A stretch of 64,000 bases of DNA, from NCBI GenBank assembly GCA_902778925.1, contig CACYZN010000008.1, positions 1-64,000 on the forward strand, given 5' to 3'. The DNA comes from an uncultured Bacteroidota bacterium. Lineage in GTDB: Bacteria; Bacteroidota; Bacteroidia; Bacteroidales; P3. The translations under genes and the position numbers were made by a program. Positions 16,896 through 25,465 of this stretch are shown here, in pieces. Below the pieces are notes generated by a model. The model was not told the origin of the DNA, searched no databases, and worked only from the letters and a program-made list of their open reading frames with translations. Within the stretch, counting starts at the first letter, position 1. The number at the start of each line of letters is the position of its first letter.

Positions 16896-17759
16896 ATGAT
16901 CCCCACCGTTACCATAGTCCTACCCTGCTATAATGGTGCAGGCTTCTTGGCTCAATCTATCGATAGTGTCATAGCCCAGACTTTTTCTGACTGGGAACTT
17001 ATCATTGTCAACGACTGTTCCAAGGACAACTCGTTGGAAATTATGCAGCAGTATGCCGAGAAAGACAGCCGTATACGCATCATCGACAACGAGCACAACC
17101 TCAAACTTCCGGGAGCGTTGAACAGAGGCTTCCAAGAAGCCAGGGGCAAATACCTCACATGGACCTCGCACGACAACCGCATGGGGCCTACCATGCTCGA
17201 AGAGTTTGTATCCTACCTGGACAACAACCCCGACAAAGGGCTCGTCACCGCCTGCTATGCGGCCTTCAGCCTCAAGACCGGCGAGACGCTCTACGAGGTG
17301 CACCACCCCGACCCACAGTTGCATCTCCCTCTCTTCAACTGTGTATGCTATGCTTTCATGTACCGCCGCGAGGTATTGGAAACCGTCGGCGATTACGACA
17401 CCACGCTCTTCCTTGTGGAAGACTATGACTATTGGGTACGCATCTGGCTCAAGTACCCCATCGGCAAGATATACAAGGTGCTCTACTATACCGGTGTCGG
17501 CGACGACACGCTGACACTCTCCCGCAAGAAAGAAATTGCAGAAAAATTGGTAGAGATGCGCTTACGGTATTTCGCGGATTTTGACAATGCATTGATTGGA
17601 CATCCTAACCTGCAACGCCGACTCTATAACAGTATAGCTGACAATATGCATGGATGGCCACGACTGAGATTCACGTTCCAAAGAGGTCTTAAATACTGCG
17701 TCTTTTACTGGCTGTACTACCGCCTGAAAAAGACTCTCAAGAAACTAATCAAGAATTAG
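16896..17759 (+). CDS. GT2 glycosyltransferase
   Basis: The 287-residue enzyme has VTIVLPCYNGAGFLAQSIDS, LIIVNDCSKDNS, and the metal site WTSHDNRMGP, in which the usual DxD is replaced by a SHDN form, followed by LVEDYDYWVRIWL. It begins one base after the end of the WbsX frame. From here the DNA is GC-richer than the preceding block. The last codons and the stop lie within an octamer repeat. Confidence 0.87.
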   Translation: MIPTVTIVLPCYNGAGFLAQSIDSVIAQTFSDWELIIVNDCSKDNSLEIMQQYAEKDSRIRIIDNEHNLKLPGALNRGFQEARGKYLTWTSHDNRMGPTMLEEFVSYLDNNPDKGLVTACYAAFSLKTGETLYEVHHPDPQLHLPLFNCVCYAFMYRREVLETVGDYDTTLFLVEDYDYWVRIWLKYPIGKIYKVLYYTGVGDDTLTLSRKKEIAEKLVEMRLRYFADFDNALIGHPNLQRRLYNSIADNMHGWPRLRFTFQRGLKYCVFYWLYYRLKKTLKKLIKN

Positions 17760-17776
17760 AGAATTGGAGAATTATT
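17747..17776. repeat. AGAATT-type octamer array overlapping a GT2 stop codon
   Basis: CAAGAATT, AGAGAATT, GGAGAATT and ATT (17750-17776) include the TAG stop at 17757-17759 and supply the last residues (IKN) of the upstream protein. The same 19 bases from 17747 recur at 18795. Confidence 0.8.
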
Positions 17777-17784
17777 CTTTATAG

Positions 17785-18807
17785 ATGTCTATGCCACGCT
17801 TGACGGTGCTTATGCCGACATATAATGTTGCCCCATGGGTCGAGGAAGCCATCCAGAGTGTCCTCAACCAGACCTATCGTGACTTCGAGCTGCTGGTGGT
17901 AGACGATGCATCGACCGACGACACCCTCGACCGCGTCCGCTCCATCGACAACCCACGCATACGCATCGCTTCGTTCCCCAATAATGTAGGCCTTTCAGAG
18001 AATCTCAATAGAGGGCTCGACATCATCAACACCGAGTTGGTGGCCCGTATGGACGGCGACGATATCGCAGAACCCGACTGGTTAGAGACGGGAATCCACG
18101 TTCTCGACACCCACCCCGAAGTGGGAGTCTGCAGTTTCGGTTTCAAGTTCTTTGGCGCTAAGACCTCATTGGTTCGTTTTCCTGAACATCACGAGGACTC
18201 CAAAGCCCAAATGCTTTTCGGCTGCACCGTCATCGTTCCCGTCTTCCGTCGTGCCGTAATGGCCGACAACCACCTCCGCTACAGTACCGAGGCCTTCCCT
18301 GCCGAGGACTACATGATGTGGTCGAACGTGTACCCTCTGACACAGATCTACAATGTCCAGCGTACCCTCTTCCACTATCGCACCCACCCCACCCAGATAT
18401 CCACCTCGCGTAGGGAGGCACAGATTGCGAAATCCAACGAGGTCCGGCTAAAGATGCTCCTTTGGCTCAATCCCAACTTTACTGACGAAGAAAAACGGTA
18501 CTTCCTTGATGTCTTCGTCCCATGCAAGATAGAGCAAAAACAGGATATCAATAGTCTCCAGCAATTTGCCGACCTTCTTGTTAGACGGAACATACAAGGT
18601 CATTATTCCGGCGATGCCCTGCGGCACAAATTCAACAGCCATATAGCATACGGTGTATTGGAGTTTGCGGAGCGCACATACTTTGCTCGACGTTATACAC
18701 CTATGGCGCTTGTTCAACTGATTTCCGACGGACTATATTTTATGTTACCCAAGAAGAACCGTCGCAAGATTCTGGTCAAGTGCATTATTTTAAAAATCAA
18801 GAATTAG
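17785..18807 (+). CDS. GT2 glycosyltransferase
   Basis: The 340-residue protein has RLTVLMPTYNVAPWVEEAIQ, LLVVDDASTDDTLD and the metal-binding VARMDGDDIAEPDWLE, with PAEDYMMWSNV in the acceptor half. The C-terminal 120 residues are basic and helical and could associate with the membrane. An alternative start is the next ATG two codons on. Like the previous gene it ends in IKN encoded by an octamer repeat. Confidence 0.9.
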   Translation: MSMPRLTVLMPTYNVAPWVEEAIQSVLNQTYRDFELLVVDDASTDDTLDRVRSIDNPRIRIASFPNNVGLSENLNRGLDIINTELVARMDGDDIAEPDWLETGIHVLDTHPEVGVCSFGFKFFGAKTSLVRFPEHHEDSKAQMLFGCTVIVPVFRRAVMADNHLRYSTEAFPAEDYMMWSNVYPLTQIYNVQRTLFHYRTHPTQISTSRREAQIAKSNEVRLKMLLWLNPNFTDEEKRYFLDVFVPCKIEQKQDINSLQQFADLLVRRNIQGHYSGDALRHKFNSHIAYGVLEFAERTYFARRYTPMALVQLISDGLYFMLPKKNRRKILVKCIILKIKN

Positions 18808-18825
18808 AGAATTCGAGAACTTCTT
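18795..18825. repeat. AGAATT-type octamer array between a GT2 gene and a deacetylase gene
   Basis: CAAGAATT, AGAGAATT and CGAGAACT (18798-18821) cover the stop codon of the upstream gene and end four bases before the next ATG. The first 19 bases are identical to 17747-17765. Confidence 0.8.
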
Positions 18826-19536
18826 ATGGGTTCTTTGCAATACATACGACGTAAATTCCACAACCTCACGCACCCCTTGTTGGGGCGCATACTGATGTTG
18901 CATCGTGTGGTGGAGCAGCGCAGCGAGGGAGAGAACCGCGAGTTGGAGATTACACCAGAATTCCTGAGGCGGACCATTGAAACCTACCGTCAACAAGGTC
19001 ACCGGTTCGTTTCCATCGACGAGGCCTGCGACATTATATCCAAAGGTCGCACCAACCACCCCTTCGTTTGCCTTACCTTCGACGACGGATACCAAGACAA
19101 CTACGATATCGCCTACCCCATCCTAAAACAGATGGAAGTTCCCTTCGCCATCTATGTCACAACTGGGTTCATCGACAATCGCATCCCCATAAGGTGGTAT
19201 CCTAATGAAAAACTGGGCATCAACACCGAATCTCTAAAAACCATGGATGCTGATCCCCTCTGCACCATCGGCGTACACACCGTCAGCCACCCCAAACTCG
19301 ACAACCTCTCTCCCCAGGAACAGCAAAAAGAGATCGAACAGTCCCTACAAGAACTGGAGTCATTCCTCGGTCATCCCATCCACCACTTCTCCTATCCCCA
19401 TGGCACTTACAACGCCGAGACACTCTCTATCATCAACAAACAGACATTCCGTAGTACACTTCTTGCATGGGGAGGCAACATCCGACGCGGAGCCAATCCA
19501 CTAATGTTACCCCGTATCGAACTTCGACAACCATGA
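18826..19536 (+). CDS. Polysaccharide deacetylase (NodB fold)
   Basis: The 236-residue protein is a carbohydrate esterase 4-type deacetylase. Motif 1 is CLTFDDGYQDNY (about 82-93), motif 2 is HTVSHP (metal-binding His pair, about 148-153), and FSYPHGTYN is motif 3. The segment between motifs 1 and 2 is about 40 residues shorter than in many capsule-locus relatives, so an internal deletion is possible. No signal peptide is evident. It would deacetylate an N-acetyl sugar of the polysaccharide or its lipid-linked precursor. It overlaps the next gene by ATGA. Confidence 0.85.
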   Translation: MGSLQYIRRKFHNLTHPLLGRILMLHRVVEQRSEGENRELEITPEFLRRTIETYRQQGHRFVSIDEACDIISKGRTNHPFVCLTFDDGYQDNYDIAYPILKQMEVPFAIYVTTGFIDNRIPIRWYPNEKLGINTESLKTMDADPLCTIGVHTVSHPKLDNLSPQEQQKEIEQSLQELESFLGHPIHHFSYPHGTYNAETLSIINKQTFRSTLLAWGGNIRRGANPLMLPRIELRQP

Positions 19537-20324
19537 GTCATACACCTGAAATTAGTTTTGTTTCTTTTGCCAACAGCCGCTATGCATCTCAAACCCGTAT
19601 CAAGCGAGAGGCAGAAGAGATGCACTTCTTCGACCACATCTATGTAGGCGACGAGAAGATGTTCGAGCCTTGGTATTTCGAGAAATATAAAGATCGATGG
19701 CCTGAACGCGGTTTTGGATATTGGCAATGGAAGTCCTACCTCATCAGACGCGTCATGGACCGCATGGAGGAGGGCGACTTCCTTGTCTATGCCGACGCAG
19801 GTTGCACCCTCAATCCCCGAGGCATTCCCCGTCTGAAAGAATACCTACACATGGTAGAGGAAAGCCCATGCGGTGTGTTGGGATTCAACCAGCACTTCCG
19901 CGAGGCAGAATGGTCCAAGGCAGACCTTTTTGACTACTTTGGAGTCCTCGGAACCCCCCAATATATGAATCATGGACAGGTAGCCGGAACTTGTATCATT
20001 TTGCAAAAGAAACCCACTGCACAACATCTTATCAACGAATGGCACTACATCATGCACTTTCACCATGATCTGGCCACCGACTCGCCTTCCAAACTACCTA
20101 ATGCTCCCAACTTCCAAGAGAATCGCCACGACCAGAGTGTATTCAGCCTTTTGATGGTCAAATATGGTGGTGTGGAACTCCCCGTAGAGGAGTTCTTCAC
20201 AGAAGGTGACTGGGAAGAACTGAAAGATTACCCCATCTGGGCCACCCGTAAGCGCATGAAGAAGCGCACCTGGCAAAAAGAGATTAATTATCGCATCAAG
20301 AAAATGCTATTCCTTACCAAATGA
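19533..20324 (+). CDS. Uncharacterised putative glycosyltransferase
   Basis: I do not recognise a named family with certainty. The 263-residue protein starts at ATG 19533, coupled to the deacetylase, and not at the upstream ATG 19467, which would overlap coding sequence. It contains GYWQWKSYLIRRVMDRME, then DFLVYADAGCTLNPRG, where DAG lies at the position of a metal-binding DxD, then GVLGFNQHFREAEWSKADLF. Such proteins occur beside GT8 and GT32 genes in capsule loci, as here. A GT-A-fold transferase is the best guess. Confidence 0.65.
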   Translation: MSHTPEISFVSFANSRYASQTRIKREAEEMHFFDHIYVGDEKMFEPWYFEKYKDRWPERGFGYWQWKSYLIRRVMDRMEEGDFLVYADAGCTLNPRGIPRLKEYLHMVEESPCGVLGFNQHFREAEWSKADLFDYFGVLGTPQYMNHGQVAGTCIILQKKPTAQHLINEWHYIMHFHHDLATDSPSKLPNAPNFQENRHDQSVFSLLMVKYGGVELPVEEFFTEGDWEELKDYPIWATRKRMKKRTWQKEINYRIKKMLFLTK

Positions 20325-21190
20325 GTCCAAACTACGCCTACATCACAATATCTACCAGTAAAAGCTATCTGCTGGGAATCATGGCCATGTACCTCTGTCT
20401 GAAGCAGACTGGCACCACTATCCCACTGTATGCCATGCTACCCACCGACCTCATCAATAAGGAATCGGAATTGTGCAATAGATTGAAAGCAAACGGAATA
20501 AACATCATTGAATATAGCGACTCCATTTCCATTCCTCAGCAACTCATTGACAGTAACGAAAACCATGGCGACAGCCGTTTCAGCCACACTTTCGATAAAC
20601 TGCTAGTCTTTGAACAGACACAGTTCGATAAAATAGTCTACCTCGACGCCGATATCTATATCCTCCACAACCTTGACCATTTATTCGAACTACCCCACAT
20701 GAGTGCTATGATTGCCGGCAAGAGCTATCCTGGAAACGAAGACTGGATAGACCTCACCTCGGGCATCATGACCATCATCCCCGAAAAAGGGCTCTCCAAA
20801 CAGTTCGAGAAACTGATTCCCGACGTCATCAAAGCCAAAGGTATTTGCGGCGACCAAGATATCCTTCAAGCCTACTACACTGACTGGACAAAGCGTCCTG
20901 AATTAGATATGGGTGAGAAATATGGCGTCATCGCCTATTACGCTAAATACTACGAACAACACCTCGGCTATAAATACACTAACCAAGTGGATGACCCCTA
21001 CTCGGTGGCCGTGATACACTATGCCGGCGAGATGAAACCCTGGATGCAGCATTGGTCACCCCTCTCGGTACTCAAACAGGAATTGCAACTGGCGGCGCTC
21101 CGACTCCTCCACAAGCGCAACACCGATGCAGTGTTGCTGGAATACAAACATCTAGTGCGCAAAGCCAGAAAAATGCTCTACGCCAAATGA
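20321..21190 (+). CDS. GT8-type glycosyltransferase
   Basis: The 289-residue protein has GT8/glycogenin-like features: YAYITISTSKSYLLGIMAMY at the start, FDKIVYLDADIYILHNLDHLF (split here as KIVYLDADIYI and LHNLDHLF) carrying the DxD near residue 108, and a C-terminal AVIHYAGEMKPWM, the conserved HxxGxxKPW-like substrate loop. It uses a nucleotide sugar donor, often UDP-Gal or UDP-Glc. It overlaps both neighbours by four bases. Confidence 0.87.
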   Translation: MSPNYAYITISTSKSYLLGIMAMYLCLKQTGTTIPLYAMLPTDLINKESELCNRLKANGINIIEYSDSISIPQQLIDSNENHGDSRFSHTFDKLLVFEQTQFDKIVYLDADIYILHNLDHLFELPHMSAMIAGKSYPGNEDWIDLTSGIMTIIPEKGLSKQFEKLIPDVIKAKGICGDQDILQAYYTDWTKRPELDMGEKYGVIAYYAKYYEQHLGYKYTNQVDDPYSVAVIHYAGEMKPWMQHWSPLSVLKQELQLAALRLLHKRNTDAVLLEYKHLVRKARKMLYAK

Positions 21191-22206
21191 GTCTTCGTAC
21201 CCTCTACCGACGCTACCGCAATCCGCTGACTTCTACCGATGGGCACATACTCTATTACAATTGGTGGAATAAACAGACTGCCGACGAGGTATGGTTCACC
21301 GGTTTCCTACAAAAGAGAGGATTCCTTGAACGTTATCCCAAGGCGCAGTTTGTCTTCTTCTCCTCACTTGGGAATATCAATCTGCTAAGGCTTGATGTGC
21401 TGGCACATCCATTTAAAGGCCGGTGCAAGCACCAGCACATTGGACAAAGCCGACAGTATGTACGCATCTACTTCAACGGCGAGAACAACCATTACCCAGG
21501 ATTCGCCCCATACCTGCACAACCTCCTCGACCATAAAGCCATCAACCTCAGTCTCGGCTTCGACTACACTGACGACCCACGATACATGCGTTTTCCCTTG
21601 TGGATATTGGAGATGTTCCCTCCAGATTCTACCGAGCAGGACATCAAGCACATCTGCGACCAGCTGAGCCACCAGAAATGGGACACCTCCATGCGTAGCC
21701 GCTTCTGCGCCTTGGTCTCCGGCAACCGAGGCCCAGACGACCCTGGGGCACAACGGCGTACACGACTGGTCGGGAGTCTTAACACCTTCGCCACCGTCGA
21801 CTGTGCAGGGAAACTCCTCCACAACACTGACGAACTGAAAACCCGCTTCAACGACGACAAAGCCGAATTCCTCAAGCAGTACAAGTTCTACATTTGCCCA
21901 GAGAATGCCTTTGTTGAGGGATACGTTACCGAAAAGGTCTTCCACGCCATAGGCTCCGGCTGTATACCCATCTACTGGGGGGCGAATGGTAACCCAGAGC
22001 CCGATGTGCTCAACCACGATGCCATTCTCTTCTGGAACCCTGACGGTGACAACAGCGCTTTGCTGCGACAGATTGAGGAACTGCAAAACAAGCCCGCCCT
22101 CTACCGCGAGTTCTACGAGCAACCCCGTCTGCAACCAGACGCATGGCGAGTGGTGGCCGGGTATTTCGAGAGGCTGGAAGAGCATCTTAAGAGAATCCTT
22201 GATTGA
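21187..22206 (+). CDS. Alpha-1,3/4-fucosyltransferase (GT10)
   Basis: The 339-residue protein has the GT10 signature KFYICPENAFVEGYVTEKVF near 227-246, followed by SGCIPIYWGANGNPEPDVLN. Residues FNGENNHYPGFAPY lie in the N-terminal half where acceptor contacts are made. I chose ATG 21187, which overlaps the GT8 stop, instead of the longer frame from 21052 that lies inside the GT8 gene. With GT11 at 12436 this gives two distinct fucose linkages, the combination needed for Lewis-like structures. Confidence 0.92.
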   Translation: MSLRTLYRRYRNPLTSTDGHILYYNWWNKQTADEVWFTGFLQKRGFLERYPKAQFVFFSSLGNINLLRLDVLAHPFKGRCKHQHIGQSRQYVRIYFNGENNHYPGFAPYLHNLLDHKAINLSLGFDYTDDPRYMRFPLWILEMFPPDSTEQDIKHICDQLSHQKWDTSMRSRFCALVSGNRGPDDPGAQRRTRLVGSLNTFATVDCAGKLLHNTDELKTRFNDDKAEFLKQYKFYICPENAFVEGYVTEKVFHAIGSGCIPIYWGANGNPEPDVLNHDAILFWNPDGDNSALLRQIEELQNKPALYREFYEQPRLQPDAWRVVAGYFERLEEHLKRILD

Positions 22207-22235
22207 CTGTTGTCTGGGTGAAGCAGTGTTACATT

Positions 22236-22270
22236 GCCGACGCAAGCGCCGGCTCACGGAACAAAGCCGA
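22236..22270. repeat. REP-like palindrome upstream of the RAYT gene
   Basis: A GCCGACGC/GCGCCGGC-type imperfect hairpin around CGCAAGCGCC is followed by GAACAAAGCCGA. The same two blocks, with the same spacing, recur inside the transposase gene at 22642-22676. Confidence 0.7.
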
Positions 22271-22297
22271 AGGGCATTAAGAACGGAAAACCATTAA

Positions 22298-23299
22298 ATG
22301 ACAGATAACCAGCAGATATATCGCTGTCATACTCACGACTACCGGGAGCCGTGCATCTACCTGTTGACAGTTACGGTGGAAGGGCGTCGGCCGGTGCTGG
22401 GTTACCTTGCCGGGGATGTGTATACGGCCCATATAGAACTGACTCCGCTGGGGGAAGATGTGAGACATGAACTGTATGCCCTGTGCGACCGCTATCCGCA
22501 GCTGAGACTACTGCAATACCAGATTATGCCCGACCACGTGCATGTCATCTTGCAGGTGACGGAGCGCCTGCCTAAACCACTCGGAAACCTCTTCTCGTCT
22601 TGGAAGATAGCCTGCGGGTATGCCTATGGTAGGATTATGGCAGGCGCAAGCGCCTACCAACCGAACAAAGCCGACACAACCTCGCCTGGCTCAGGGGTTT
22701 CGTTGGGTAAAGAGGCGCTTGCACCGCGCTATCGACGTCTTTTCTCCGAGGGCTACAACGACAGCATACTCACCGGCCGCGAGCAACTGCAGCATATGAT
22801 AGCCTACGTGCGCGACAACCCACGCCGTCTGCTGATAAAACGAGCCTACACGCCCTACTTCACCATCCACCGCAGTATCGACATCGCCGGCTACCGTTTT
22901 GACGCCATCGGTAACCTCGCCTTGTTTCAGAGGCCACTGATGGCCGTCCACTGTCGCCGCAGTTGGACAGAGAGCGAGCAGCAGGCCTTCGCCGCCCAAT
23001 GCTTGAAGGCTTCTGAAGACGGGACCGTCCTTATTGGGGCCTTCATATCGAAAGCAGAGCAGGATATTGCCCACACGTCCAACGAGCATCATCATCCGCT
23101 TATATATCTCGTGGAGAACGGCTTCCCAGAGTTATACAAGCCCATTGGACAGGCCTTCTATGCCTGCGCCGAAGGTCGTCTGCTGCTGTTGGCGCCTTGG
23201 AAATACCATGCCGGTCGTCAGACCATCAGCCGTGAGCAATGCAACGCGCTGAACACCATGGCAGAAAGTATTGCGCAACCCAAGGGTCGCGCCACATAA
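22298..23299 (+). CDS. REP-associated tyrosine transposase (Y1/IS200-like, RAYT)
   Basis: The 333-residue protein carries the HUH motif MPDHVHVIL (H80, H82) and a candidate nucleophile Tyr170 in MIAYVRDNPRR, in the order expected for RAYT transposases. Residues about 115-142, between the SSWKIACGYAYGRI helix and RLFSEGYNDSIL, are encoded by REP-like palindromic DNA and look like an insertion. The C-terminal 120 residues extend beyond the catalytic domain. RAYTs act on hairpin REP sequences as single-copy genes and are often domesticated. It lies between GT10 and GT2 genes and has no sugar role. Confidence 0.88.
   Translation: MTDNQQIYRCHTHDYREPCIYLLTVTVEGRRPVLGYLAGDVYTAHIELTPLGEDVRHELYALCDRYPQLRLLQYQIMPDHVHVILQVTERLPKPLGNLFSSWKIACGYAYGRIMAGASAYQPNKADTTSPGSGVSLGKEALAPRYRRLFSEGYNDSILTGREQLQHMIAYVRDNPRRLLIKRAYTPYFTIHRSIDIAGYRFDAIGNLALFQRPLMAVHCRRSWTESEQQAFAAQCLKASEDGTVLIGAFISKAEQDIAHTSNEHHHPLIYLVENGFPELYKPIGQAFYACAEGRLLLLAPWKYHAGRQTISREQCNALNTMAESIAQPKGRAT
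22642..22722. repeat. REP-like palindromes inside the RAYT gene
   Basis: AGGCGCAAGCGCCT (22642-22655) is a near-perfect palindrome and is followed by GAACAAAGCCGA, matching 22236-22270. An inverted partial copy AGGCGCTTGC lies at 22713-22722. All are in the open reading frame. Confidence 0.7.
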
Positions 23300-23318
23300 C
23301 AAAGCCCCAACCACAACA

Positions 23319-24248
23319 ATGCCAACATTCTCCATCATCATACCCGCCTACAACGCCGAAGCCTACCTGCAACGGTGTCTCGACAGCATCTTCTTGCAGG
23401 AGTTCACAGACTATGAAGTCATCGTCATCGACGACGGCAGCACCGATGGGACGGCAACTCTGCTGGAAAGCTACCCTCAAGTGAAGGTCATCCACCAAGA
23501 GAACCAAGGTATGGCCACGGCCCGTAACCGAGGTCTCGATGCAGCACAAGGTGACTACATCTTGTTTGTCGACAGTGACGACGAATTGACGCCGCATGCA
23601 CTCTCCAATTTGGCACCGCAAATAAACGGTGAGGACATCATTGGTTTCGGTTCCAGTATCTACAACGAAGAAACCCAAACAATCACTCACTATCCACTAC
23701 ACACTACACACTGCACACTACATACAGGTTGGGACTACTTCAACCACCATCGGCTGGAGACTACCCCGGTACACTTCGTATGTGTCTGGCAGCGTGTATA
23801 TCGACGGGGCTTTCTTGAAAAGAACAATCTGCATTTCGTTGACGGTCTAAGGCGAGCAGAGGACGACCTTTTCACCACCATTGCTATGTTTCATGCCCAA
23901 AGTGTGAAGACGATAGCCGCCCCACTGTACATATATCATGTACGTAATGGTAGTATCACTCGCACAAGCGACTCTAAACTGGATGCCGACAGTTGGAGTG
24001 TGCAGCAAAACCTTGCCGACACATTCATACCCATGCAGGGTATTGATAAGACGGTCATTTATCAAGTATTGGCCTCAAACTATATCAATCACATCTCCGT
24101 GAAAGGAAACCACTTGACCAAGGCTGAATGGAAGCAATTCCGGGAGGTCTGCATCATTCCCCGCCATCAGCGACTTTATCGTATTGCCCACATCAGCCCT
24201 GCTCTCTTACGCCTATACTCATTCATTGCAGGAATCTTCCATAGATAA
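23319..24248 (+). CDS. GT2 glycosyltransferase with intragenic heptamer array
   Basis: The 309-residue protein starts at ATG 23319 (MPTFSIIIPAYNAEAYLQRC) and not at the upstream ATG 23271, which lies in the RAYT gene. It has VIVIDDGSTDGTA, the metal site LFVDSDDELTP near residue 88, and RRAEDDLFTTIAMF. Residues about 124-136 (YPLHTTHCTLHTG) are encoded by five heptamers and form an odd His/Thr-rich loop between two strands. The enzyme may still work because the loop lies outside known motifs. Confidence 0.88.
   Translation: MPTFSIIIPAYNAEAYLQRCLDSIFLQEFTDYEVIVIDDGSTDGTATLLESYPQVKVIHQENQGMATARNRGLDAAQGDYILFVDSDDELTPHALSNLAPQINGEDIIGFGSSIYNEETQTITHYPLHTTHCTLHTGWDYFNHHRLETTPVHFVCVWQRVYRRGFLEKNNLHFVDGLRRAEDDLFTTIAMFHAQSVKTIAAPLYIYHVRNGSITRTSDSKLDADSWSVQQNLADTFIPMQGIDKTVIYQVLASNYINHISVKGNHLTKAEWKQFREVCIIPRHQRLYRIAHISPALLRLYSFIAGIFHR
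23688..23722. repeat. Intragenic heptamer array, five copies, in frame
   Basis: CACTATC, CACTACA, CACTACA, CACTGCA and CACTACA make 35 nt within a GT2 gene. This is the same copy number and length as the array at 5647-5681, but with a different unit. Confidence 0.85.
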
Positions 24249-24256
24249 TCACAATA

Positions 24257-25357
24257 ATGAAAAAGATACTTGTTGTTTTTGGCACCCGCCCCGAGGCCAT
24301 AAAGATGGCGCCTGTGGTGAAAGAGCTCGGCAACCGGCCAGACTTGTTTGAGACGAAAGTCTGCGTCACCGGGCAGCACCGCGAGATGCTCGACCAGATG
24401 CTCGAGGTGTTCGACATACATCCCGACTACGACCTGGATATCATGCGGCCCAACCAGGATCTATACGATGTCTCGGCCCGCATACTGCTCGGCATGCGCG
24501 ACGTGCTGAAGGCCGAGAAGCCCGACATGGTGCTGGTGCACGGCGACACGTCGACCTCGACCTTCGCGGCGCTGGCCGCTTTCTACCAGCAGATACCCGT
24601 GGGCCATGTGGAGGCTGGCCTGCGCACGGGCAACATCTACAGCCCGTGGCCCGAGGAGATGAACCGTCAGCTGAACGGGCGCCTCTGTACGTGGCATTTC
24701 GCCCCCACCGAGAGGGCCCGCCAGAACCTGATGCGCGAGAATGTCGACGATGCGCACATCGTCGTGACCGGCAACACCGTCATCGATGCGCTGCATTGGG
24801 TGGTGGCGTCGGGCAAAGCCGTGGCACCACGCTTTGGCCGCGACGAAAGTCGCCGCATGGTACTCATTACCGGCCACCGCCGTGAGAATTTCGGCGACGG
24901 CATGAAGCATATCTGCCAAGCCATCAATGCGCTGGCTGAACAGTTCGGGGATGTGGACTTCGTCTACCCCATCCACCTCAACCCCAACATCCGCCGCGCC
25001 GTGCACGACATCATCGACGGCAGCCGGGGCAACGTCTACCTGCTGGAACCCCTGTCATACCTTGAGTTCGTGGCCATGATGCAGCAGAGCACCTTGATAC
25101 TGACCGACAGCGGTGGCATCCAGGAGGAGGCCCCCGCCTTCGGAAAACCCGTCCTGGTGATGCGCGACACCACCGAGCGTCCCGAAGCCATCGAAGCCGG
25201 AACCGCCCGCTTGGTGGGCACCGACCGCAGCACCATCGAGCAACACGTCGCCCGTCTGCTCACCGACACCGAAGCCTACCGCGCCATGTCCCATGCCGAA
25301 AATCCCTTCGGCGACGGACATGCCGCTGAACGCATTGCAAACGCACTACTGAGCTGA
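24257..25357 (+). CDS. wecB: UDP-N-acetylglucosamine 2-epimerase (non-hydrolysing)
   Basis: The 366-residue enzyme interconverts UDP-GlcNAc and UDP-ManNAc. Motifs are VVFGTRPEAIKMAPVV at the start, VTGQHREMLDQML, MVLVHGDTSTS, GHVEAGLRTGN, the catalytic-site HRRENFG and LTDSGGIQEEAP. Length is standard for WecB. The DNA is markedly GC-rich. No wecC-like dehydrogenase is seen nearby, so UDP-ManNAc may be used directly. A second, more distant epimerase lies at 41001. Confidence 0.95.
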   Translation: MKKILVVFGTRPEAIKMAPVVKELGNRPDLFETKVCVTGQHREMLDQMLEVFDIHPDYDLDIMRPNQDLYDVSARILLGMRDVLKAEKPDMVLVHGDTSTSTFAALAAFYQQIPVGHVEAGLRTGNIYSPWPEEMNRQLNGRLCTWHFAPTERARQNLMRENVDDAHIVVTGNTVIDALHWVVASGKAVAPRFGRDESRRMVLITGHRRENFGDGMKHICQAINALAEQFGDVDFVYPIHLNPNIRRAVHDIIDGSRGNVYLLEPLSYLEFVAMMQQSTLILTDSGGIQEEAPAFGKPVLVMRDTTERPEAIEAGTARLVGTDRSTIEQHVARLLTDTEAYRAMSHAENPFGDGHAAERIANALLS

Positions 25358-25381
25358 TTCTCACATCTTCACATTTCCATT
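25358..25381. repeat. Short octamer array after wecB
   Basis: TTCTCACA, TCTTCACA and TTTCCATT follow immediately after the wecB stop codon. From here the DNA becomes AT-rich. Of the 363-bp gap to the next confident gene, 25382-25465 shows nothing and 25466-25651 holds a doubtful small frame. Confidence 0.55.
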
Positions 25382-25465
25382 TTACAACCCACTCACACCA
25401 GCGATACCGCATCATAAGTTTGGTAACCAAACTAAAGGATAATTAGGTATATATTATACAATTAA

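Noticed and set aside
22298..23299. Active insertion sequence of the IS200/IS605 family
   Set aside because: The gene lacks paired subterminal ends and a tnpB, and has RAYT features with REP-like palindromes, so it is listed as a RAYT gene and not as an IS.
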